Of a stretch of 6,439 nucleotides of DNA, positions 1 to 4,699 are shown piece after piece. The stretch is from Verrucomicrobia subdivision 3 bacterium UBA7542 (lineage in GTDB: Bacteria; Verrucomicrobiota; Verrucomicrobiia; Limisphaerales; UBA11358). The notes beneath the pieces are model-generated. The model was not told the DNA's origin. It did no database searches and was given only the letters and a program-made list of their open reading frames with translations. The stretch is taken from positions 1 through 6,439 of the forward strand of contig DLMG01000198.1 in NCBI GenBank assembly GCA_002479245.1, in the 5' to 3' direction. How positions within the stretch are numbered: the first letter of the stretch is position 1; every line of letters begins with the position of its first letter. The translations under genes were made by a program, and so were the position numbers.

Positions 1-84
1 CGCGTGGACAAATTCCAGCAACGTGCCGCCAAGACACAAGCCGCCCAGGAAGCGTTTGCCGCCACAAAGAAGAAAAAGAAGTAG
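1..84 (+). CDS. rpmE: 50S ribosomal protein L31, C-terminal 27 residues (5' end outside window)
   Basis: An open frame enters at base 1 and stops at TAG 82-84. The tail begins RVDKFQQR, which matches the conserved end of L31 (the E. coli protein has GGRVDRFNKRF near its C-terminus), and finishes in an Ala/Gln/Lys-rich extension with five terminal lysines, suited to rRNA binding. L31 is a small protein of the large ribosomal subunit. It is commonly encoded just before prfA, and that order is seen here, which supports the call. The extension after the RF-type motif is longer than in E. coli L31, as in several other phyla. Only the tail is visible, so zinc-binding cysteines cannot be checked. 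A different basic-tailed protein remains possible. Confidence 0.75.
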   Translation, partial: RVDKFQQRAAKTQAAQEAFAATKKKKK

Positions 85-99
85 CTTTCCGACATTTAT

Positions 100-144
100 C
101 CGCCTGCGCTCTGTTTTGGCAGAATACAGGCGGTTTCTTTTTCC
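100..144 (+). terminator. Probable rho-independent terminator after rpmE
   Basis: The arm CCGCCTG (100-106) pairs perfectly with CAGGCGG (127-133). An inner stem, TCTG (110-113) with CAGA (120-123), closes a six-base loop. A T-rich run, TTTCTTTTT, follows immediately at 134-142. It begins 15 bases after the rpmE stop codon, so it should end the rpmE transcript and make prfA transcription at least partly independent. Confidence 0.7.
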
Positions 145-162
145 AAAGCAAATGCCTGCGAA

Positions 163-248
163 ATTTACGATTTACGATTGCCGATTGACGCGTATTTCGC
201 GCGGCCATTCATCAATCGTAAATCGCAAATCGTAAATCCCAAATGGAT
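163..248. repeat. Inverted pair of 7-bp tandem arrays abutting prfA
   Basis: The left array (163-190) is four head-to-tail heptamers: ATTTACG twice, then ATTGCCG and ATTGACG. The right array (214-248) has the complementary sense: AATCGTA, AATCGCA, AATCGTA, AATCCCA, and a fifth unit AATGGAT that contains the prfA ATG at 243-245. The reverse complement of 163-189 matches 211-237 at 23 of 27 positions, with 21 bases between. RNA from either strand could therefore fold into a long, imperfect, AU-rich hairpin directly before the prfA start codon. No Shine-Dalgarno sequence is left in this stretch. The 7-bp period is the same as in the other heptad elements of the window, although the unit sequence differs. 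Confidence 0.8.
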
Positions 249-1322
249 CTGCGACCGCACATAGAAAGATTCTCCAGGCGCTTTGCCGAGGTCGAGGCCG
301 CGTTAAGCGACCCAAAAGTTTTCGACAACCCGCAACGCGCGCAGGAATTGTCCAGGGAATACGCCCGGCTCAAGGAGCTGGTCGCGGACGGCGGGAGCTA
401 TTTGAAAACACTCGCCCATTTGGATGAGAACCGCGCGCTGTTGAAAAGCGAGCCGCCTGATTCCGAACTGGCACAACTCGCCAAAGACGAAGCTACACAG
501 CTTGAAATCGAGGGGAAACGTCTCGCGCAGCAAATCCAGTTCGGCATTCTGCCGCCCAACCCGACCGATTCGCGCAACACCATCATCGAAATTCGCGCCG
601 GCGCCGGCGGTTCGGAATCCGCGTTGTTCGCCGCCGATCTTTACCGGATGTATTGTCGTTACGCTGAAGCGCGCGGCTGGAAGGTGGAAACCATGGATTC
701 CAGCCCGTCCGATCTTGGCGGTTTCAAGGAAATCATCTTTTCCATCATTGGCACGGACGTTTTCAAAAGGCTCAAATACGAGAGCGGCGTCCACCGCGTC
801 CAGCGCGTGCCGGCGACCGAGGCGCAGGGCCGCATCCACACAAGCACCTGCACCGTCGCAGTTTTGCCCGAAGCGCAGGAAGTGGACATCGAAATCAAAC
901 CGGAGGAATTGGAAATCAACGTCTGCCGCGCTTCCGGCAAAGGCGGTCAGGGCGTCAACACCACCGACTCGGCCGTGCAGATCATTCACAAGCCCAGTGG
1001 CCTTATCGTTCGTTGTGCCGATGAACGTTCGCAGCAAAAGAACAAGGTGAAAGCGTTAAAAGTCCTGCGCTCGCGCCTGCTGGAACGCAAAATCACCGAG
1101 GAAAACGCTAAATATGCCGCGCAGCGCAAGGACCAGATCGGCACCGGCGAACGCAGCGAAAAAATCCGCACCTACAATTTCCCGCAAAACCGCGTCACCG
1201 ACCACCGCGTGGAATTGACGTTGTATAACCTGGCGAATTTCATTGAAGGCGAACTCGACCCGCTGCTCGAGCCGCTGATGACACATGATTTGGAGGAAAA
1301 ATTGGCGGCGCTGAAAACATGA
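243..1322 (+). CDS. prfA: Peptide chain release factor 1 (RF1)
   Basis: RF1 recognises UAA and UAG stop codons in the ribosomal A site and triggers hydrolysis of peptidyl-tRNA. The 359-residue length is normal for the family. Domain 1 (about 1-105) is helical. The codon-reading PxT tripeptide is PAT at 190-192 within the signature RVPATEAQGRIHTS; RF2 would carry SPF. The catalytic GGQ is at 234-236, and its Gln is the usual target of the PrmC methyltransferase. The late motifs DERSQQKNK and RTYNFPQNRVTDHR are intact. The context around GGQ reads SGKGGQGVN, where E. coli has SGAGGQHVN, so a Lys precedes it and a Gly replaces the usual His. The ATG at 243 fits the family N-terminus, but it lies in a tandem repeat without a ribosome binding site. 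prmC, which often follows prfA, is not the next gene here. Confidence 0.97.
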   Translation: MDLRPHIERFSRRFAEVEAALSDPKVFDNPQRAQELSREYARLKELVADGGSYLKTLAHLDENRALLKSEPPDSELAQLAKDEATQLEIEGKRLAQQIQFGILPPNPTDSRNTIIEIRAGAGGSESALFAADLYRMYCRYAEARGWKVETMDSSPSDLGGFKEIIFSIIGTDVFKRLKYESGVHRVQRVPATEAQGRIHTSTCTVAVLPEAQEVDIEIKPEELEINVCRASGKGGQGVNTTDSAVQIIHKPSGLIVRCADERSQQKNKVKALKVLRSRLLERKITEENAKYAAQRKDQIGTGERSEKIRTYNFPQNRVTDHRVELTLYNLANFIEGELDPLLEPLMTHDLEEKLAALKT

Positions 1323-1325
1323 GAC

Positions 1326-1407
1326 GTGTTGCGTTTTGCGTGTTTCGTCAAGCGGTGGAGTGAATTCAGATCAATACTTGACGCAACACGCAATATGCAC
1401 AATGACA
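1326..1407. repeat. Second inverted pair of 7-bp arrays, between prfA and the HAD gene
   Basis: Three bases after the prfA stop codon a left array begins: GTGTTGC, GTTTTGC, GTGTTTC, GTCAAGC (1326-1353). A right array of opposite sense follows: GACGCAA, CACGCAA, then the decayed units TATGCAC and AATGACA (1380-1407). The core arms 1336-1352 and 1377-1393 are complementary at 16 of 17 positions around a 24-base loop. The structure matches the element before prfA (two arrays facing each other, 7-bp period, right arm ending at the next start codon), but the unit is unrelated in sequence. It may also act as a transcript-end or processing hairpin for prfA, although no T-tract follows it. Confidence 0.7.
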
Positions 1408-1409
1408 AG

Positions 1410-2045
1410 ATGAACAAACCCCGCCCGCAAACTTTCCAGCCGCGCGGACTTATTTTCGATTGCGACGGTACGCTGGCCGACACGATGCCGTTGCACTGGA
1501 GTGCGTGGCACATGGTCACGCAACGGTACGGCCTTCATTTTCCCGAAGACCGTTTTTATTCGCTCGGCGGAGTCCCGGCGCGCGACATTCTCAAGCTGCT
1601 CGCGCAGGAACAGGGCCGGTCGCTCGACCACATCGCCGTCGCGCACGAAAAGGAAGAAACCTACCTGACAACTCTTTCGCAAGTCGAACCCATCCACGCC
1701 GTCGTGGAGATTGCGAAGGCAAATCACGGCAAAATCCCGATGGCCGTTGCGTCCGGCGGCACGGAAAAAATCATCATCCTCGTGCTGGAACGCCTGAACA
1801 TCCGGCATCTGTTCGATGCCATCGTGACGAGTGAGATGGTAAAAAACCAGAAACCCGCGCCGGATATTTTTCTCGAAGCTGCGCGGCTCATCGGTGTGGA
1901 ACCGAAATTTTGCCGCGCCTACGAAGACACCGATTTGGGAATGCAAGCGATTCGTTCAGCCGGAATGGAAGCGGTGGATGTGCGGGAACTGATTGGAACG
2001 TCGGGGTCGTTAAAAAACGACACCAAGACTGGTAATTACGCATAG
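1410..2045 (+). CDS. HAD-superfamily phosphatase, YqaB / beta-phosphoglucomutase-like (subfamily IA)
   Basis: Read from ATG 1410 the protein has 211 residues, typical of this group. Motif I is DCDGT, with nucleophile Asp17 and acid/base Asp19. A helical cap domain spans about 26-95. Motif II is Ser115 in VASGGT. Motif III is Lys148 in QKPAPDIF. Motif IV is Glu172-Asp173 in YEDTDLG, which holds the Mg2+. The C-terminal stretch KPAPDIF through GMEAVDVREL closely resembles E. coli YqaB, a fructose-1-phosphate phosphatase, so a soluble sugar-phosphate phosphatase is the best guess. Mutase activity cannot be excluded. The frame stays open upstream to GTG 1326, and ATG 1395 is also possible. I prefer 1410 because everything before it lies in the heptad array and adds no HAD sequence. 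No clear ribosome binding site is seen. The gene converges with the small membrane protein gene 35 bp beyond its end. Confidence 0.88.
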   Translation: MNKPRPQTFQPRGLIFDCDGTLADTMPLHWSAWHMVTQRYGLHFPEDRFYSLGGVPARDILKLLAQEQGRSLDHIAVAHEKEETYLTTLSQVEPIHAVVEIAKANHGKIPMAVASGGTEKIIILVLERLNIRHLFDAIVTSEMVKNQKPAPDIFLEAARLIGVEPKFCRAYEDTDLGMQAIRSAGMEAVDVRELIGTSGSLKNDTKTGNYA

Positions 2046-2080
2046 CAGCTTGTTGCGCCGTTTTTTGGGTCATTAAGTCA

Positions 2081-2338
2081 TCAAGATTTCGGTAGTTGAT
2101 AAAACCGAGCCTCTTCTTTCTTTCGTTTTCTCCTTCGTTGGATCAGGTAATACGCCGTAAGGCCAAGGAGAATCGCAATTTTGATCGAATCATACACCCA
2201 GTCGCTGACACCCCAAGATTGAGCCAGTTCATATTCCCATTCCCGCCATTGTCTCCCATAGATCAGTCTCAACGCAATGGATACAGGCATCAGAATGATC
2301 GCAGAGATCACCAATATTTCGACCCATGACTTTTTCAT
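2081..2338 (-). CDS. Small two-span membrane protein, function unknown
   Basis: This 85-residue protein has two hydrophobic segments, about residues 7-26 (VEILVISAIILMPVSIALRL) and 53-67 (IKIAILLGLTAYYLI). A Trp-rich loop (RQWREWEYELAQSWG) separates them, and a strongly basic stretch (RRRKRKKEE) follows the second span. By the positive-inside rule this tail is probably cytoplasmic. I do not recognise a family. The ATG overlaps the edge of a heptad element and has no ribosome binding site, so expression may depend on the upstream four-helix-bundle gene, which ends 15 bp before this start. An opposite-strand frame covers most of it, but only this reading gives a sensible membrane topology. It could instead be a degenerate or spurious frame. 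Confidence 0.6.
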   Translation of the reverse strand: MKKSWVEILVISAIILMPVSIALRLIYGRQWREWEYELAQSWGVSDWVYDSIKIAILLGLTAYYLIQRRRKRKKEEARFYQLPKS

Positions 2339-2367
2339 TTCAAATTTGAAATTTCAGATTTTAGATT
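2337..2367 (-). repeat. Heptad element copy A, joining the four-helix-bundle stop and the next start codon
   Basis: Read on the minus strand, this is four 7-bp units of form AATnnnA (AATCTAA, AATCTGA, AATTTCA, AATTTGA) and then AATG. The final ATG (2338-2336) is the start codon of the small membrane protein gene. The TGA at 2356-2354 in the same element is the stop codon of the four-helix-bundle gene. It is nearly identical to the copies at 2575-2604 and 2989-3019, differing mainly in its first unit, which appears decayed. Confidence 0.85.
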
Positions 2368-2893
2368 GCTCCCGTTCCTTGTCTTCCGCCTGCCGGCGCA
2401 GCGGATGATTGGCGGGCAGGTTTCCCAGCAGCCGCTTCTGAAACGCGGCGGCGCGCTGTTTTTGATCGTGTTCATTGCGGACGCGGTCGTTGAGGTGGCG
2501 CTGGCCCTTGATTTCGGAATTTTGGAGCGAGTCGGCCCAGCCACGCAACTGGCGCGAACAGCTTTCAGCGCAGGATTTCAAATTTGAAATTTCAGATTTC
2601 AAATCCGCCGGCCAGCCGGTTTTGTCTGCCCGGCGCAGTTTCAGGGCAAGCATCGAGCGCACTTCTCCCGCCGAGCCGCGCGCGATGTAGATGAACGCGA
2701 GCAATTCGTTGGTCGTGCCGCGTTCGAAGCCTTCGGCGATATTGTTGGACACCGAGAGCGCCGCACGGTCCAACTGGTCACGAAAGCCGGACGTGGCCTT
2801 GAAAGTGTGGTTTTCGAGCAACGCCTCGGTCTGATCATATAGCGTGGCCGCTTCCTGCCACACCGGCAGGTCTTCAAAGCGCTGATAAGTCAT
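2354..2893 (-). CDS. Four-helix-bundle protein (23S rRNA intervening-sequence protein family)
   Basis: Residues 1-85 carry the hallmarks of this family (S23/IVP type): FEDLPVWQEA, FRDQLDRAALSVSNNIAEGF, and RGTTNELLAFIYIARGSAGEVRSML. Members form small pentameric helical bundles. Their cellular role is poorly known, although some are encoded inside 23S rRNA intervening sequences. The usual length is about 120 residues. This one has 179, with a charged C-terminal extension from about residue 125 (EIKGQRHLND, then Arg/Lys/Gln-rich). Residues 97-107 (DLKSEISNLKS) are encoded by an in-frame heptad repeat, and the last codons and the stop lie in another copy. AAAGGGA, 8 bases before ATG 2893, is a fair ribosome binding site. 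The gene lies 168 bp after proC on the same strand, with another heptad copy between. Confidence 0.87.
   Translation of the reverse strand: MTYQRFEDLPVWQEAATLYDQTEALLENHTFKATSGFRDQLDRAALSVSNNIAEGFERGTTNELLAFIYIARGSAGEVRSMLALKLRRADKTGWPADLKSEISNLKSCAESCSRQLRGWADSLQNSEIKGQRHLNDRVRNEHDQKQRAAAFQKRLLGNLPANHPLRRQAEDKEREQSKI
2575..2604 (-). repeat. Heptad element copy B, inside the four-helix-bundle coding sequence
   Basis: This 30-bp element is nearly identical to copies A and C: units AATCTGA, AATTTCA and AATTTGA preceded by ATTTGA. It contains a 9-bp inverted repeat, ATTTGAAAT (2582-2590) and ATTTCAAAT (2596-2604), around five bases. It lies wholly inside an open reading frame and is read as DLKSEISNLKS (residues 97-107) without disrupting the frame. 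Because the DNA period is 7 and a codon is 3 bases, the peptide pattern returns every 7 residues. Confidence 0.9.
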
Positions 2894-2988
2894 AGGATGT
2901 CCCTTTCCATTCCCAGCTTTGTTTCTCTGTTCGTCTTCCCCGGTCCCGAGTCACGATGAAATGCATTTTCCGCTGCCCACATACCGGC

Positions 2989-3019
2989 ATTTCAAATTTG
3001 AGATTTCAGATTTCAAATT
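2989..3019 (-). repeat. Heptad element copy C, between proC and the four-helix-bundle gene
   Basis: On the minus strand the units are AATTTGA, AATCTGA, AATCTCA and AATTTGA, followed by AATG. It is the only copy of the three that stands free of annotated coding sequence, in the 168-bp gap 2894-3061. Its terminal ATG opens a 38-codon frame (2990-2874) that I do not believe encodes a conserved protein. The rest of the gap shows no terminator or clear promoter. Confidence 0.85.
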
Positions 3020-3061
3020 CCTCCCGACGTATTCTCCTTCACTTCCGTCTCACGCTGCCGC

Positions 3062-3877
3062 TCAACCCTGCCCCAGCTTCTTCGATTTCTCGGTGGCGGC
3101 GCGGACGGCGCTCATCACAGTGGCGCGCATTTTGCCCTTCTCCAATTCATGCAGGCCTTCAATGGTCGTGCCGCCGGGGCTGGTGACCTGGTCTTTGAGC
3201 GCGCCGGGATGCTGGCCGGTTTCCAAAACCATTTTGGCCGCGCCCAAAACCGTTTGCGCCGCAAGCTTCGTCGCAATGTCGCGCGGCAAACCGGCCGCCA
3301 CCCCGCCATCACTCAACGCCTCGATGAATTGATAGACATAAGCCGGGCCACTGCCGCTCAAGCCCGTCACGGCGTCGAGCAACGATTCCTTTACTTGAAA
3401 CGCGATGCCCACGGCGGAAAGAAGTTTCTTTACCAGTTCGCCGTCCGCCGCCGTCGCGGATTTGCCGAGTGCAAACGCCGCCGCCGCCTCGCCCACGAGC
3501 GCAGGCGTGTTGGGCATGACGCGAATGACACGTGTGCCAGCGAGCAACGCCGCTTCCATTTTGGCAAGCGTCACCCCAGCGGCAATGGAAATCAGCAGAT
3601 GTGCGTTTGTGAAATTGCCGCGCTGTTCGGCCAGAACCGCGGCAACCTGATCAGGTTTCACGGCGAGAACAAGGACGTTCGCGAAATGCAAAACGTCGGC
3701 GCTGGACGCGGTGGTTTTGGCGCCGGTTTCCTTGGTGAAGGCGGCGCGCGCCACCTCGGACAAATCGCTGGCGATGATTTCCCTGGGGAAGACAATTTCC
3801 GCGCGAATGAAGCCGCGTGCCAGCGCCGTGGCCATTTTGCCCGCGCCGAGAAAGCCGATGGTTAATGAAGTTGCCAT
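3062..3877 (-). CDS. proC: Pyrroline-5-carboxylate reductase
   Basis: ProC catalyses the last step of proline synthesis, NAD(P)H-dependent reduction of 1-pyrroline-5-carboxylate to proline, in the cytoplasm. The 271-residue length is standard. The Rossmann nucleotide-binding motif is FLGAGKMA at 9-16. LAVKPDQV is at 71-78 and MPNTPALVGE at 121-130. The substrate-binding and dimer region has GLSGSGPAYVYQFIEALSDG at 172-191 and DQVTSPGGTTIEGL at 229-242, all intact. The ATG at 3877 gives the family N-terminus. Upstream there is no Shine-Dalgarno, only TAAAAA (3889-3884), six bases before the ATG, which could be a -10 box of a leaderless or short-leader transcript. The gene is divergent from the Sel1-repeat gene and not linked to proA or proB here. 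Confidence 0.97.
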   Translation of the reverse strand: MATSLTIGFLGAGKMATALARGFIRAEIVFPREIIASDLSEVARAAFTKETGAKTTASSADVLHFANVLVLAVKPDQVAAVLAEQRGNFTNAHLLISIAAGVTLAKMEAALLAGTRVIRVMPNTPALVGEAAAAFALGKSATAADGELVKKLLSAVGIAFQVKESLLDAVTGLSGSGPAYVYQFIEALSDGGVAAGLPRDIATKLAAQTVLGAAKMVLETGQHPGALKDQVTSPGGTTIEGLHELEKGKMRATVMSAVRAATEKSKKLGQG

Positions 3878-3927
3878 GGGAGCTTTTTAGCAGGCCGGTT
3901 TGCGCAGCGGAAGTGAAAACACGTGAC

Positions 3928-3959
3928 GAATTCGCGGCTTGAATTCGCGCGAATACAAT
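3928..3959. promoter_or_regulatory. Possible operator/promoter in the proC-Sel1 divergent gap
   Basis: In the 132-bp intergenic region the 9-mer GAATTCGCG occurs twice in direct orientation, at 3928-3936 and 3941-3949, spaced 13 bp. The second copy is part of a perfect 12-bp palindrome, ATTCGCGCGAAT (3943-3954). The last base overlaps TACAAT (3954-3959), a good -10 hexamer for rightward transcription of the Sel1-repeat gene, but only a poor -35 (TTCGCG, 3931-3936) lies 17 bp upstream. Repeats overlapping a -10 suggest a regulator site. This is inference from layout only. Confidence 0.35.
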
Positions 3960-4009
3960 CTATTTTAAGTCCGGCAAGAAAAGGTTGTTGAATTTTAAAT
4001 TTTTACGCC

Positions 4010-4696
4010 ATGGCAAACCGCCGCACCTGGGACACATTTGAAGAGATGCGCCACGCCGCCGAAGAGGGCGACGCGCAGGCGCAGTGCTATCTTGGCGTCT
4101 GTTTCCAGAATGGCCAGGGCGTGACGCAGGACTATCAGGAGGCGGTGAAATGGTTTCGCCGTTCGGCGGAACAAAGCGACCCGGTCGCTCAATGTTACCT
4201 CGGGGTGTGTTATTTGAACGGCGCGGGCGTGCCGCAGGAATTCGGCGAAGCGGCCAAATGGTTGCGCGAAGCGGCGGAACAAAACGACCCCGCCGCGCAA
4301 TTTAACCTCGGCATGCTTTACGAAACCGGCCAGGGCGTGCCGCAGAATTACGCCGAGGCGGTGAAATGGTATCGCGAATCAGCGGAGCGCGGCTACCCGG
4401 CGGCACAATTCAATCTGGGAGTCTTTTACGAGACGGGCCAGGTCGTGCCGCAAAATTTCAAACTGGCCGTCAAATGGTATCGCGACGCCGCCGAACAGGA
4501 ATGCGCGCCCGCGCAGTGCAATCTTGGCCTTTGTTACCAGACCGGACGCGGCGTGGAGCAAAATCAGCAGGAGGCCGTGAAGTGGTTCATCCGCGCCGCG
4601 CGGCAAGGCGACAAAACCGCCCAGCACAACCTCGGGCTGCACTACGCCTCGCAGGAAATCGCCGAAACTACTGAAGCCGCCGAAGAATCGCCGTGA
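4010..4696 (+). CDS. Sel1-like repeat (TPR-like) protein
   Basis: After a 16-residue lead the 228-residue protein is almost wholly Sel1-like repeats of 36 residues, starting at residues 17, 53, 89, 125 and 161, with a partial sixth at 197-216. Each follows the family pattern A-E-x-G/D...A-Q-x-x-L-G-x-x-Y-x-x-G-x-G-V-x-Q...E-A-x-K-W. Such alpha-alpha repeats form curved scaffolds for protein-protein contacts, and the partner is not predictable here. No signal peptide or membrane segment is visible, so a cytoplasmic location is likely. Repeats 1, 2 and 5 carry a C-x4-C pair (for example QCYLGVC), where repeats 3 and 4 have Phe and Leu or Phe. Repeat 4 has GQVV for the usual GQGV. The ATG lacks a ribosome binding site after an AT-rich stretch. 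The gene ends 3 bp from the convergent trpD. Confidence 0.9.
   Translation: MANRRTWDTFEEMRHAAEEGDAQAQCYLGVCFQNGQGVTQDYQEAVKWFRRSAEQSDPVAQCYLGVCYLNGAGVPQEFGEAAKWLREAAEQNDPAAQFNLGMLYETGQGVPQNYAEAVKWYRESAERGYPAAQFNLGVFYETGQVVPQNFKLAVKWYRDAAEQECAPAQCNLGLCYQTGRGVEQNQQEAVKWFIRAARQGDKTAQHNLGLHYASQEIAETTEAAEESP
4058..4657 (+). repeat. 108-bp coding repeats of the Sel1 protein
   Basis: Five full 108-bp units and one partial unit are in frame. Segments such as GTGCCGCAG followed by an Asn/Glu codon and Phe or Tyr, and GCGGTGAAATGG, recur with few changes, so units 2-4 remain recognisable at DNA level. This implies duplication within the gene or continuing exchange between units. Confidence 0.8.
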
Positions 4697-4699
4697 ACA

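Noticed and set aside
23..235. 70-codon plus-strand frame between rpmE and prfA
   Set aside because: It overlaps the L31 tail, the terminator and the heptad array, and its Arg/Pro-rich translation is not protein-like.
303..1037. Long minus-strand frame opposite prfA
   Set aside because: It is a mirror of the well-conserved RF1 gene in GC-rich DNA; the translation shows no recognisable motif.
2046..2080. Terminator between the convergent HAD and membrane-protein genes
   Set aside because: A run of six T is present, but no stable stem precedes it on either strand.
2069..2084. Tandem GTCATTAA / GTCATCAA before the membrane gene's end
   Set aside because: Only two imperfect 8-bp units, too few to call a repeat element or to group with the 7-bp family.
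2874..2990. 38-codon minus-strand frame starting at the AATG of heptad copy C
   Set aside because: It is short, with no ribosome binding site and no recognisable sequence, and it overlaps the start of the four-helix-bundle gene in another frame. It could be a leader peptide, but nothing supports that.
163..3019. CRISPR array or phage attachment sites formed by the AT-rich repeats
   Set aside because: Units are contiguous 7-mers without unique spacers, there are no cas genes, and no integrase or target-site duplication is seen.
3149..3865. 238-codon plus-strand frame opposite proC
   Set aside because: It is the antisense shadow of an intact ProC, rich in Arg and Gly with no domain pattern.
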